Assembly: GCF_000231115.1 (NCBI RefSeq)
Contig: NW_006889838.1
Span: 118,604-162,188 of the forward strand
Length of the DNA stretch: 43,585 nucleotides
Direction: 5' to 3'
Source: Vittaforma corneae ATCC 50505
Lineage: Eukaryota > Microsporidia > Nosematidae
Part shown: positions 20,559-29,768 of the stretch, piece after piece
Numbering within the stretch: position 1 is the stretch's first letter
How the letters are laid out: the number at the start of each line of letters is the position of its first letter
Translations under genes and position numbers: made by a program
The notes under the pieces: generated by a model
The model's database searches: none
Seen by the model: the letters and a program-made list of their open reading frames with translations, nothing else
What the model was told of the DNA's origin: nothing

Positions 20559-20987
20559 ATGAGAGGATCTGAGAAGCTCAAAGCAATACTTGAGACCAAT
20601 CGGGGAACCCAGTCAATTCTTATAAAATGTCTGGTGGTCTACAATCTCCTTGCTCTATTTATGTATTGGCACAAGAAGGCTTCTTTTTTTGCTTTTCTCC
20701 TTCTTTCCACAGCCGAAGTCGTGGCCACTGTCTTTATCTTTAAGTTTTGTAAGCCAAAGATTGTGTACGAGGAACAAACTAAAAGACTCGTAGATGTGAC
20801 CTCAATCAATGCGCCCGGGCCTGTTTCCTTCTGCTGGGATGTTCTTTTCTGGGCGATGGTTGCCAAGATACTTACAGTGTTTAGTTGGAAGTGGATGTGT
20901 GTTTATCTTGGAATATTCATTTCATTCTTCTTTGAATTCATTTACAGACCGTATAAAAAACTAAAAACAGGTGACCAAAGAAGATGA
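20559..20987 (+). CDS. SND2: SND2/TMEM208 family ER membrane protein
   Basis: 142 residues with an ETNR-type start (ILETNRG) as in TMEM208/SND2, two paired hydrophobic helices near residues 22-60, a soluble hinge (YEEQTKRLVDVTSINAPG), and two more helices around 92-130 in the order expected for the family, then a basic tail (KTGDQRR). SND2 acts in an SRP-independent route that brings membrane proteins to the ER. Length and topology match the family, though sequence identity is low. The preceding CCCC supports the start. Confidence 0.8.
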   Translation: MRGSEKLKAILETNRGTQSILIKCLVVYNLLALFMYWHKKASFFAFLLLSTAEVVATVFIFKFCKPKIVYEEQTKRLVDVTSINAPGPVSFCWDVLFWAMVAKILTVFSWKWMCVYLGIFISFFFEFIYRPYKKLKTGDQRR

Positions 20988-21626
20988 TTTTCTAGTAAAA
21001 ATTAAATACAAGATCATACAGTTTGTGAAAATTGCATCGTTGATTTGTATGCTTTCAAAAATTTTAAAAATTAATTTCACAGTAAAAATGAAAGAATGCA
21101 CATTTCCAAATATAGCTAAGAGTTTTACCCGTTTCTTTTAAAAGATGTATTGATTAATATAAAGTAAAAGAGCATTGAGTCGATACAGCTCTGGGAGTGA
21201 TGTCAAATACCTGCAGAAAAACGTAGACATAAGCCCTTAGCTTTAATGATTCGGCAACTGGCTTGTATGGTACAACTATTATAATAGATTGAAGTATTAA
21301 AGCTACTTGGATAGCTAAGAAGTTGCACACATTCGGATGTTGTGGCATGTGAAAATACTTCTGGAAGGGACCTAAGTGATTTACTAGACATATGAATAGA
21401 AATGTGCTGATACAACATTAGGTATTTTTAGATCAGCTGAAGGCTGAGTAGAAGGTGTCTAAGAAAAGATGATAGGGATCATGGAAGAGATTAAAAATCG
21501 AATAGATAAACCAAAAAGAAAACCATAAACAGCCACATAGACAGTTAGAAGAGGTATCAGTATTGGAAAAGCCGTGAAAGAAATCAAACATCCGATAAAT
21601 TTTTATTTTGATAGGTCTATTTTTAA
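20988..21626 (+). other. Intergenic, 639 bases, no gene recognised
   Basis: Only short minus-strand frames (21154-21418) with unnatural composition. AT-rich tracts at 21050-21080 and 21600-21626 lie upstream of the next gene. Confidence 0.4.
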
Positions 21627-21674
21627 ATGAAAATTTTTTATCTAATCCTCATGATCAAATCAAAGTTCAAAAGA

Positions 21675-22733
21675 ATGGCTAATGTAAATAGCACGTATCG
21701 CCTTTTGCTAGCCATTTTCACCTTATCAATGATTAGTGCAAGTATGAATGAAGAAGAGCCAGCACCAGATAGCGTTTTCCTAGCCCAAGCGGGCCAGACG
21801 GGGGATGAGTTGAGAAGACCTGAGGAGATTAATCAAGATACGAGTAGTGATACCGAAGAGGATATAGAAACTATCAGAGACGTACAGCTGGAGCTTGAAG
21901 ACTTAACTTTATCCTTGGATGGTGCAGAAAACGAAAATTGGAATGATGCGATCATGTCAGACTCAGATGGTAGCTATGATAGTAATGCATTTGAAAGGTG
22001 CATAGAGAATAAAGCTGCATTCTTCATCAAACAGCTAAACAAATTGAGCAAAAATTTCAATGATGTGCAGACGAATTTGGACACAGCAGAAGTTGAGCCA
22101 GCTGCTGCAAGCAACCAGAAGCAGCCTCATTTGCCTAGAGCCAATCCAAGAACTGAATCTATTGGAAGTACACTAGACATCCAAAACTCTACAGATGTAC
22201 CAACTAGTTATTTTGATTCGATGTTTAGAAAGTGGTACGGGTATATTCGTATGGCAGCAGATAGATACCGTGTAGCTGAAAAAGAAGGTGATGAGAAATC
22301 TAAGCGGATGCTAGGGCAAGAAATCTTGAAAGGCATCGAACTTCTGCGTAAAGTAATTCAAGATATTAATGAGTATTGTTGTAAAAAACTAATGTCTGAT
22401 CTGGAGGGTGATTTAACTGATTTGCTAAGAGACGGGCTAAAAGTTGTTTTAAAAAGAGTAAGCTCTGAAGTCGAACATGAGTTAGAGCATTATAAAGACG
22501 AGCAACTGATTATATTTGTCATCAGTATATTTAGTCAATGGTACAGGCTTCTAGATGGACTAAAAATGGAATGGAAAGAGGCTAATGAAAGTGAGGATGA
22601 AATAGCCATCCAAAGAATTAGAACAACCATTGAGACTACAATTGAAAACGCAGGCAAACGTGTATGCAAAAGATTGAACAATGCTCTTGACAAGTTGGAA
22701 CGGGAATGGGAAAGTGAACTAAATAAACAATAA
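21675..22733 (+). CDS. Secreted acidic, helical protein with an internal repeat
   Basis: The frame opens at ATG 21627, but the second internal ATG at 21675 gives the cleaner signal peptide (MANVNSTYRLLLAIFTLSMISAS), so I prefer it; 352 residues. An acidic disordered segment follows (EEDIETIRDVQLELEDL), then helices. In 368-residue numbering, two similar modules sit at about 196-262 and 297-363, each starting S(M/I)FxxWY and containing a GDEKSK/SEDEIA turn and a cysteine-bearing amphipathic helix (CCKKLMSDLE, VCKRLNNALDKLE). I recognise no family. Export is inferred from the leader. AT-rich DNA lies just before the start. Confidence 0.78.
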   Translation: MANVNSTYRLLLAIFTLSMISASMNEEEPAPDSVFLAQAGQTGDELRRPEEINQDTSSDTEEDIETIRDVQLELEDLTLSLDGAENENWNDAIMSDSDGSYDSNAFERCIENKAAFFIKQLNKLSKNFNDVQTNLDTAEVEPAAASNQKQPHLPRANPRTESIGSTLDIQNSTDVPTSYFDSMFRKWYGYIRMAADRYRVAEKEGDEKSKRMLGQEILKGIELLRKVIQDINEYCCKKLMSDLEGDLTDLLRDGLKVVLKRVSSEVEHELEHYKDEQLIIFVISIFSQWYRLLDGLKMEWKEANESEDEIAIQRIRTTIETTIENAGKRVCKRLNNALDKLEREWESELNKQ

Positions 22734-22965
22734 CATTTAAGCTTCAGTGTTGAGTTTTTATCTAAAAGTGGTATTTGCCAAACATCCGCTTTTTGTAGGA
22801 AAGTTAAGCACTCTTAAAACTTTAGCAAATTCATGCATATCCAACGATATTGTGCAGCCGAATATCGCCTGCAAACAGTGCTACCTAGGCTGACTAACTG
22901 TAGACAGAACAGGCGGTTTTCTATTTAACAAAAAAAAGAAATATACTCTCAACCTAAACCAAGAA

Positions 22966-23562
22966 TCATTTACTTGATGCTTTGGGAGTCTTTTTGTGAG
23001 CCACCGTCTTGTCCTTCGAATTGAGATCATCAAATGACATGTCCTGGGCCTGGGTATACTCCATTCCCACCGGGCACACCTTAGAGTATCCAGTATTATC
23101 AGCAATGGTCATTTTGAATCCATCCTTTTTGAGGGAATTGAGGGTGCTAAGAGTATCTTTCAATGCTGGATTCCCAACAATATTTGCTTCAACAATCTCC
23201 ACCGCCCTGAGAATTACACCTTCAATGCAGTCAACATTAGAATTGATTGTACTGAACGAGAACGCCTTTTTATTATTGTGGTAGAAGGTTACCTCGGAAT
23301 TGTGGTTGACAAACGCCATTCTTCTGATATTGTCTGGAAGAGTAGACTTGTCCGTAAAATCACATGTTATACTCACTCCATAATCCAGGGCTTCAATGTC
23401 TTCTTCTGCGGTTTCGTTCAGGCCACAGCCCTTGCATTCTGTATATGAAATGCGCTTGTAAGGCTTTGTCTCTCTGACAACAATGCTCCTAACTGTTGCT
23501 TCTTTCTTGCATTCTGGACAGATAGTCTTTACTACTTCTTCTTTCTTAATGGCCGGCTTCAT
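22966..23562 (-). CDS. ZPR1: ZPR1 zinc-finger protein, single-domain form
   Basis: 198 residues from ATG 23562; the frame extends upstream only with non-ATG codons. A C4 zinc finger (CPEC ... CKGC, about 27 residues apart) is followed by the ZPR1 beta-rich A domain, ending in Ser/Thr/Lys-rich residues. Typical ZPR1 has two zinc-finger/A-domain repeats in about 450 residues; here only one is present, as in archaeal proteins and other reduced forms. ZPR1 is a chaperone for eEF1A. The zinc cysteines are intact, with a slightly unusual CKKEATVRS loop. A possible duplication loss is interesting but fits microsporidian reduction. Confidence 0.88.
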   Translation of the reverse strand: MKPAIKKEEVVKTICPECKKEATVRSIVVRETKPYKRISYTECKGCGLNETAEEDIEALDYGVSITCDFTDKSTLPDNIRRMAFVNHNSEVTFYHNNKKAFSFSTINSNVDCIEGVILRAVEIVEANIVGNPALKDTLSTLNSLKKDGFKMTIADNTGYSKVCPVGMEYTQAQDMSFDDLNSKDKTVAHKKTPKASSK

Positions 23563-23634
23563 TTTTGCGGTAAAAACAAAACACGTTTTAATAAAATAAG
23601 CTGAAACTAAAAGCAAAACATAAATGTTTTCTTT

Positions 23635-24056
23635 TCAAAACAATCTAAATTTCTTTCGGAATTTATCAAATGACTTGTTTTGGAACAAATCTACAGGAGC
23701 AGTTGCAATGCAGGTAGGGATTTGTCTATTTTCAAGCCAAAGATGATACTTAACTCCAAATGAATCAAGGCCTTCCATTATAGAGCACATGTCCTTTTCA
23801 CCAATTCCATATACAACTGTGGTCATATCTTCAAGAAGGCCGAGATAGTCCATTGTTCCTGTGTCTTCTTTAGACTTTTCTATTGCAGCAATCGCGGCAT
23901 GACAGCCCTGGGCTACAAGAGCGCCAGTGCTGAAGTCTTTGAGATCCTTGCGTAGAAATAAGAACTGCTTTACATGATTATCTTCTGGCTTTATTTGATT
24001 TAGATTTGTCGGTGCTTGATTTTTGTTGTGGCGATCAATTGCTCGCTATGGTTCAT
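23635..24056 (-). CDS. PTRHD1: PTRHD1-like putative peptidyl-tRNA hydrolase, 5' end disrupted
   Basis: The minus frame 24045-23635 is open for 136 codons. It contains VKQFLFLRKDL, then TGALVAQGCHAAIAAI, then LWLENRQIPTCIATAP and the end KKFRLF. This is the order and spelling of PTRHD1 (PTH2 fold: (V/Y).VLRKDL, GALVAQ.CHA, LWLE....TCIA, KKFRLF). Several annotators would start at the internal Met at 23853, but that removes the first half of the domain. No ATG lies in frame between 23854 and the TAG at 24046-24048. An ATG at 24056 reads MNHSEQLIATT in another frame and would join with a single-base shift near 24003-24045. A frameshift or sequence error at the 5' end is likely. The catalytic lysine and acid of PTH2 were not verified. 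Confidence 0.72.
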
Positions 24057-24177
24057 TCCTGGATAGGACTGGACGTGGTTAGGCTTTAATAAATAGAACA
24101 GCAGATAGATGCCACTATAGTCAAATATTCTTTTTATATACAAACAGTCTAAGTAATCTCCAAAATGCTTTCCCCAA

Positions 24178-24843
24178 ATGGACAGAATAATGCATCAAAT
24201 ATTTCTTTTGAACAGGCACATGTTGTTTTTCATGAAGGAAAACATACTGCCGATTTCCATTCTAGTAACACCACTCACAATCTACTTTGTCTTCAAAAAG
24301 TCGAGAAGAATGACTAGTCTTGATCATTTGCCTCGCAGGTTCAAAAGCTTTGAATTTAAAGGCATTGTCACAAAGGTTGGGGATGGGGATGGATTCAAGG
24401 TTGTACACATGCCCCTTTTGAGATTCAAATCCAGTATCAAGGGTATAGAGCCACTCTCGATACGGCTTGCCGGGATCGATGCGCCTGAGGTGAGATTCTT
24501 CGACAGGCCTGAGCAGCCCTTTGCCAAAGAGGCAAGGGAGGAACTGAGAAGGCTGGTCTTGAACAAAAAGGTTAAAATTAGAGTGCTGGATATTGACCAT
24601 TATCGAAGAATTGTAGCAATGGTGTTTGTTCGGAAAAATACCTTTCAAAATCTAAATGTGAATTTAGAAATGGTAAAGAAAGGGCTGGCCTGTGTGTACG
24701 ACAGTGCCAAAACATCATTTGGAGGGCTTAAAAGTAGATTTATTGAGGAAGAAAAGAGGGCGCAAAAGAAAAAACTGGGAATTTGGAGCGACCCATCATT
24801 CATTTTGCCTAGAGAATTTAAGGAGAAACACCGAATGAGGTAG
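24178..24843 (+). CDS. LCL3: Membrane-anchored staphylococcal-nuclease-like protein (LCL3 type)
   Basis: 221 residues. A single hydrophobic anchor lies at about 22-40, then a basic linker and a thermonuclease domain from 60 on. Conserved features: GDGDGFKV at 68-75, IRLAGIDAPE at 95-104 with R96, D101 and E104 at the positions of SNase Arg35, Asp40 and Glu43, and HYRRIVAMV near 141-149, whose arginine may be the second catalytic one. The domain ends with LGIWSDP. This architecture (N-terminal membrane segment plus SNase) is that of fungal Lcl3. It probably cuts nucleic acid at a membrane. CCCC precedes the ATG. All catalytic residues appear intact. Confidence 0.9.
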   Translation: MDRIMHQIFLLNRHMLFFMKENILPISILVTPLTIYFVFKKSRRMTSLDHLPRRFKSFEFKGIVTKVGDGDGFKVVHMPLLRFKSSIKGIEPLSIRLAGIDAPEVRFFDRPEQPFAKEAREELRRLVLNKKVKIRVLDIDHYRRIVAMVFVRKNTFQNLNVNLEMVKKGLACVYDSAKTSFGGLKSRFIEEEKRAQKKKLGIWSDPSFILPREFKEKHRMR

Positions 24844-24925
24844 AAGAAAGCTGGTAATTAAAACATAACTACATAAACACCTCAATTTTATATTCAACAA
24901 GGTTATAAAGAGGTGTAATTTATTT

Positions 24926-26179
24926 TTAGACAGTGTGTCCAGTAAAAAGCGTTACAATGCCGTCAGAAGAGACAATAATAAGGCCCTTGGTATTAAAACA
25001 GATGAAGCTATCAAGCTCCATTGGATTTCGAAGTGGTATTATGTCTGTGGCGTAGAAGAGGTCAGTGACGGTGCACACTGCTATCGTGTTGAACAGCAGG
25101 GCTACGTCCTTACTCGGAAGGGAACACTTTACACTTGATACTACACTGCCCATCTTCCCATCTATAGCCTGTATTGAATCGTTGAGAATCAGGAATATGT
25201 CATCACCTTTAATCTTTACAATCGGAAACCTGCTTCTTCCAAGGATTGCAGTCTCTGCATTAAGCCGTATGTCGTACTCCGCTATTTTCGATGCATCAAT
25301 CGTTAATAATTTATTTGCTACACACTCGATGGACAATGCCTGTACAGACTGTGACACCCCTGTGCATACCCCAAGAAAAGTAAATGACTTTATGGTATTC
25401 ATTTCATCAAAAATATACAATGTGTCATGGCTGATACAAAACGATTTGAAAGGAGAGTCAAATTCAAATATCTTGATATCACTTTTCTCTGCATTTTCAT
25501 ATTTGCACAAGCGTATTGAATAGTCCTCAGAGGAATATGCCATGTAAATTGTGCTTTTAACTTCCTTTACTCTCAGTAGCTTTAGACATCTCTGCGAGAT
25601 TTGGAAGTCGTATTCAATCTCATTTGTGCTGAGATTGTAGAAATAGAAATGAAGATCCGAGGAAAAGACAATAAGAATGTTGTTGAGGGGGCAGAAATTT
25701 GAATGTATGAGTGCACTGATCCCTAGATCTATCTTCTTGTATTCTGTAAGGATCGGCGAAGACGATGGAGGAGCCGGATGTATTGTTGCAGTAGCAGGAC
25801 TAGACGAAGCAGAGTATGGATCATTGGGCATCCCATTCATAACCCTAGGATCGATTGGTCTTCTCATCATGTGCTGTGGTTTGCCTGGAGGACTCCTTAG
25901 CCTTGCATATCTCTGTTTTTCATTTTCTAACTTGAGCATTATTCCCTCAATCCTGTTAAGAGTGTCCGGAGACATTTTCTGTCCAGACCGCACCTCAACA
26001 GTCTCGAGAAAGTTATTGTACCACAAGCTAAGCATGGGCTGAGAGTCCGCTATTTTATATTCGGCAATCCCTGTTTCCTCCTTAAACGAATTTGCAGTTT
26101 TTTGAAAGTCATTTTTTAGGAGATATTCGTAAATCAATAGGTTGAGAGAGTCTTTCCTGTCATCCTCCCTTGGAATCAT
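24926..26179 (-). CDS. LisH-domain protein with a WD40-like C-terminal region
   Basis: 417 residues from ATG 26179, which follows CCCC by one base. Residues 11-38 (LNLLIYEYLLKNDFQKTANSF) form a clear LisH dimerisation motif, followed by LSLWYNNFLE, like the second part of the LUFS/Som1-type N-terminus. A Pro/Ser/Met-rich linker runs to about 150, then a beta-rich half of 260 residues with short repeat-like strands, probably a degenerate beta-propeller. Members include LEUNIG-like co-repressors and Som1/Flo8-type regulators. A nuclear co-regulator is a reasonable but unproven role. The frame has a hydrophobic upstream extension without ATG, which I leave out. Confidence 0.75.
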   Translation of the reverse strand: MIPREDDRKDSLNLLIYEYLLKNDFQKTANSFKEETGIAEYKIADSQPMLSLWYNNFLETVEVRSGQKMSPDTLNRIEGIMLKLENEKQRYARLRSPPGKPQHMMRRPIDPRVMNGMPNDPYSASSSPATATIHPAPPSSSPILTEYKKIDLGISALIHSNFCPLNNILIVFSSDLHFYFYNLSTNEIEYDFQISQRCLKLLRVKEVKSTIYMAYSSEDYSIRLCKYENAEKSDIKIFEFDSPFKSFCISHDTLYIFDEMNTIKSFTFLGVCTGVSQSVQALSIECVANKLLTIDASKIAEYDIRLNAETAILGRSRFPIVKIKGDDIFLILNDSIQAIDGKMGSVVSSVKCSLPSKDVALLFNTIAVCTVTDLFYATDIIPLRNPMELDSFICFNTKGLIIVSSDGIVTLFTGHTV

Positions 26180-26834
26180 CGGGGTCTTTGGGATGTGGAA
26201 GAATTGTTGGGAGATAAAATATAGAAAAAAAGAAATGAAAATGGGCCAGAAAAACAACGAATGAACATCCCATGTGAACTAGTGCTACCATTCTAGGGCT
26301 TTTACCATTTCGTGTTGCTTTTGGCATAAAATAAATTCCATTTAAATGAAAGACAAAAAGGCGGATCAAACCAAAACCACCGGTCAAGTTTTGAAATGAT
26401 TTGAATAGCCGATTATTTTAAAGCGCATTCTATGAAGTAGTAAAATATGCTTTTATCAGCTTATAAAAATTAAACGCAGATACTAAAAGTTCATTTAGTG
26501 CAAATATGCGAGTACAGTGCACCACAGCTTGATGTTTTATGACATGCTACCTAGCGTTTTATTTGTTTATACAGATTTTTAATCATAGTGTCAAATCCAT
26601 CAATCGCTCAAGGAGATGATGAGGAAAATAGATACCAGCAGTAGCCTAAGGCAATGCAGATATAAATAGATTTTCTGCTCGCTACTCACATTCAAAATAA
26701 AGATTTGGTATTTATTTTGACATTGGCCATAGCACATTACTACAGGCCAATAGCTGAAGCACAGAGTAAATTATGCCACTTGACTTTTCTATGCTCATAT
26801 TTCCAATACTTCTTAGTATTTTTGGACCCAGGAT
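26180..26834 (+). other. Intergenic, 655 bases, no gene recognised
   Basis: Frames of 70-77 codons on the minus strand (26160-26387, 26712-26945) look like shadows or chance. Nothing else is recognised. Confidence 0.4.
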
Positions 26835-27149
26835 ATGGAGAATGAAGAGGAAAGTGGGGAAAACGGAGAGAGGCAAATGCGTGAAGAAAATAGGAGTGTG
26901 CATGATGTCCGCGAGGAGAATGGAAATGTCCAGAGTAGTATCCAAGAACAGCCACCTACCCGAAGCAACGAAGAAGGTAGAAGTGCACGGCAGTTATGGA
27001 GCCTTACAGTTAACTTTTTGGCAGATAAGAGTTCCATTATTTCACTGCTTTTTTTACTAGTTAGTTTGATACAATCCTATTTGCAAATCAAAAAATTAAG
27101 GGAAGAGTTCTTTGAGATATTTTCAGACAAGCTCAACCAACAACAGTAA
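26835..27149 (+). CDS. Small tail-anchored-like membrane protein
   Basis: 104 residues from an ATG preceded by ACCC within ten bases. The N-terminal half is strongly acidic and polar with repeated GEN/REEN units. A single hydrophobic segment lies at about 66-82 (SSIISLLFLLVSLIQ) and is followed by a short charged helix. It looks like a one-helix membrane protein. I recognise no family. A competing shadow frame at 26773-27060 has poorer composition. Confidence 0.5.
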   Translation: MENEEESGENGERQMREENRSVHDVREENGNVQSSIQEQPPTRSNEEGRSARQLWSLTVNFLADKSSIISLLFLLVSLIQSYLQIKKLREEFFEIFSDKLNQQQ

Positions 27150-27468
27150 ACATTAACAATGACGTTTGGAGCAAAACACACTTCTCTTAAATAAGTCACC
27201 ATCTTTGCTGCAGTGTGTTGCTTTTGGCAATAAACGATGGCTTATGAGCGCAGCTTGATATCAAACTATCTGTGACAGCATGTCCAATACAAACATTCCA
27301 TTTGATTAAATATTGGAAAGTCAAGCCAAGCATGAGGTATTTTATTAGCCACCGACTCTCCATAGCCTTTTATCATCCAGCATTTTTGTGTTCATCGTCT
27401 ATCGCTAATAGCACATGCTTATGCAGAGTTTAGTATTTACTGCTTAATTTGTTTGTTTTCTGATTCCT
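27150..27468 (+). other. Intergenic, 319 bases, nothing recognised
   Basis: No frame with protein-like composition. Short AT tracts precede the next small frame. Confidence 0.4.
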
Positions 27469-27654
27469 ATGAATAGTATTGCAAACATGAAAAGAATCAT
27501 CTTTCTCCAAGGATTCCTCTTCGCAGCAGTCCTCTCGTTTGCATACATCAGTATCTTCAGAAAAAGACGCGACTTTCCAAGGTTCCTAGACAACTATCTG
27601 CAAAGCAGGCTTGATGAGATTATCAATAAAGAGAGGAGTCAAAAGCTGGAATAA
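27469..27654 (+). CDS. Small single-pass membrane protein, hypothetical
   Basis: 61 residues from an ATG: basic start, hydrophobic segment at about 10-29 (IFLQGFLFAAVLSFAYISI), then RKRR and an amphipathic helix. The helix could be a membrane anchor with the basic side facing the cytosol. Too short to assign. It could be chance, but the composition is natural. Confidence 0.4.
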   Translation: MNSIANMKRIIFLQGFLFAAVLSFAYISIFRKRRDFPRFLDNYLQSRLDEIINKERSQKLE

Positions 27655-27782
27655 ACACTTAAACATTACATTACAAATGTGGTCTACTCGGCCAACCAGT
27701 ATTTAGTGTTCAATTATAGTTATATTGTGGTCTATGCGGTGCATCCTGGTAGGGTTAATCTATTTTTCTCCGCTCATAACCC

Positions 27783-28031
27783 ATGTACCCACTCACGCTC
27801 ATAAGAATGTCAAGGGGCAAAGTAATCACAATGATGTTGAAGGACAGTCAAGCGGTCTCAGGCTTCCTTGTGAAGTGTGATGTTGCCATGAACATGCATC
27901 TTCAAAATGCAACTATTCAAAGGAAAAGCGGAGAGAAGGTATTTGTAAAGCAGTGCTTCTTAAAGGGACAGAACGTTAAATCAGTAAAGATAGATCCAAA
28001 AATACTAGGGAAACAGCATTTATTTGAGTAA
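27783..28031 (+). CDS. LSM4: U6 snRNA-associated Sm-like protein LSm4
   Basis: 82 residues; the start ATG follows CCC directly. Sm1 motif: PLTLI ... VITMMLKDSQAVSGFLVKCD ... MNMHL. Sm2 motif: KQCFLKGQNVKSVKI, near the usual (I/L).RG..(I/V) pattern. The N-terminal PL(T/S)L(I/L) start is characteristic of LSm4. It joins the LSm1-7 or LSm2-8 ring that binds oligo-U RNA for decay or U6 function. No C-terminal Gly/Arg or Asn-rich tail is present. Confidence 0.88.
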   Translation: MYPLTLIRMSRGKVITMMLKDSQAVSGFLVKCDVAMNMHLQNATIQRKSGEKVFVKQCFLKGQNVKSVKIDPKILGKQHLFE

Positions 28032-28077
28032 ATGTAACAACAAGTTAATAACATACCATCAATATTTGCTTAGATAG

Positions 28078-28514
28078 TCAGTATTTGCTAGTCCTTTGTT
28101 TTGACTTTTTTATCTTTTTCTTCCTATGCATCTTTTGTACATGCCTCAGCCAACTAAACCTGTAGTTCTTTTTGGAGGATCCAAGACAAATCCATTCCTC
28201 ACATTCTGTGCAGTATCCTTGAGTTAGCCCACTGGCTTCTTTCAGTTTGGGCATTGGATACTTCTCTCCCTTGCAGTTTATGCCATGCTTATAATTCATA
28301 TGGTACCAATAGCTGCTATTTTTCATATTATACCACTTCTCACAATACTCACAGTATCCTTCTCTTTGCGAGCCTGTTCCTCTTATGCGCCTTGGAGAAT
28401 AGCTGTTCTGGGGTTTTCCTCAGTGACCTCCCTGAATTCAAACAGCTCATCGAACGTTGAGGAGTCTAGAATGTCTTTGAGGAATAATGTGTTCCCAACG
28501 TTGTGAAATTTCAT
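28078..28514 (-). CDS. Rua1-type zinc-binding protein, interrupted by one frameshift
   Basis: The downstream frame from 28326 encodes MKNSSYWYHMNYKHGIN and GYCTECEEWICLG...WLRHVQKMH. Reading upstream in the same frame adds SYSPRRIRGTGSQREGYCEYCEKWYN, which gives two C..C...H-type zinc units typical of the Rua1 C-terminal domain (PRxxRG.G..REG.C..C..W, then S.YWYH...HGI, then C..C..W...W.RH..K.H). A second frame starts at ATG 28514 and runs 41 codons to a stop. Joining needs one base added in the GGGG/TTTT runs at 28410-28417 (plus strand). Joined length is about 145. The family is a fungal transcription regulator domain, so a nuclear DNA-binding role is likely but unproven. Confidence 0.78.
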
Positions 28515-28598
28515 TTTGCATAAAAAGTGTAAACAATAAGTATGATTTTATGCCTAATCCAACATAATTTTAAATATTAACATATGTGTCTTTATTTC

Positions 28599-29537
28599 CT
28601 AGTTCTTTTTGTGTTCTTTCTTCCACGTTTCTATAAGCCTATCTTTTCTTCTGAATGACTCCATTAAAAACTCTTCTGATTTTTCTATCTCGTCTAGGCT
28701 AACAATCCTAGCATCACATTTGAATTCGTATATTTGACCAGTACAGAGAAGGTTAAGGATAGAAAAATCTTTTCTGTCACAATAAAATGTAAGATCAAGC
28801 ACTTTATCGACATACGATCCTCTAAGCTCGTCCTTTATAATACTAAATCCCTTGTGTCTTGGTGTTAGGACATTAACGAAAGGCTCCATATTTTTTTCCT
28901 TGCAGAACTTGTCTGAAAGCTCCTTCTTCATGCTAGAAAATCTGCAACCCTCACAGAATAGCACAAGCCAAATGGGATATCTGTGTTTCTTGAGATCTTG
29001 AACGTATTCCACAATATTACTTCTGTCCTTTTCAAAATTTCTCTCTAAAATTAGATAGTTTAGTGCTAGGAAGCCTTGGTAAAATACAGGAACATATCGC
29101 AATGATTTTTTAAATGCGTATTTCGAGTGGGAAAACATGTGCTTGTTCACTCTGTTGATCAGGGCAAAGTCAAGAGCACTAATATGATTAGAAACAACAA
29201 GGTAATTCCCTTTTGGAATGTCCGGAACATCCATTGTAGTGCTTATCCTAAAGACCCAATCTATTATTGTCCAACATGTGTATGATGTAATTGTTGCAAT
29301 TGAGTTAGACAGTCTACGATCAAAGGGGCGGGCTGCAAAGCTGCAGAGAAGAATGGGAATGCAGAGAACCATGTTGCAAACAAGCAGAACTCCAAGCACC
29401 ATTTTAAAAGCCACCCTCAGATATCTTTTTGTAATGCTGTCGATGATGATATTCTCCTTATATTTGTACGCTTTCTTATGGCCATTTTTGCTTCTTTCTG
29501 GTTTATTTTGTGGAGACACATACGCTGATCGTCTCAT
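28599..29537 (-). CDS. Lysophospholipid acyltransferase (LCLAT/AGPAT-like)
   Basis: 312 residues from ATG 29537; an upstream frame extension uses a GTG and is not preferred. A polar basic N-terminus precedes a hydrophobic helix near 40-65. Acyltransferase motif I is NHISALD at 117-123 (NHxxxxD), the middle has VPVFYQGFLALNYLILERN, and motif III-like FCEGCRFS has E196 and R199. This spelling fits AGPAT3/4/5 and lysocardiolipin acyltransferases. It attaches a fatty acyl group to a lysophospholipid in the ER. On the minus strand AAAAATTTTT lies about 25 bases upstream of the ATG. Confidence 0.88.
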   Translation of the reverse strand: MRRSAYVSPQNKPERSKNGHKKAYKYKENIIIDSITKRYLRVAFKMVLGVLLVCNMVLCIPILLCSFAARPFDRRLSNSIATITSYTCWTIIDWVFRISTTMDVPDIPKGNYLVVSNHISALDFALINRVNKHMFSHSKYAFKKSLRYVPVFYQGFLALNYLILERNFEKDRSNIVEYVQDLKKHRYPIWLVLFCEGCRFSSMKKELSDKFCKEKNMEPFVNVLTPRHKGFSIIKDELRGSYVDKVLDLTFYCDRKDFSILNLLCTGQIYEFKCDARIVSLDEIEKSEEFLMESFRRKDRLIETWKKEHKKN

Positions 29538-29768
29538 AAAAGTTTTGGGGTTGGATGAAAAATTTTTGATATAAACAAAGGCAGAGGATTGATGAGCACA
29601 AAACACCTGGCTTTATTTTGGTTGTATATGCTTTATTGATCTGGTACAGCACCACGGCGGAGTCCAACCTAAGAAACCTTAATAAAATTGTGGAAATTAT
29701 TAAAAGTTTAATTTTTTAATAAAACAAAATTGTAGCTGAGTATATCTACTGTTTTCTATGCCAAATCT

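Noticed and set aside
26712..26955. Two overlapping minus frames opposite the small membrane protein
   Set aside because: Shadows of the frame at 26835, which has a start signal and a natural composition.
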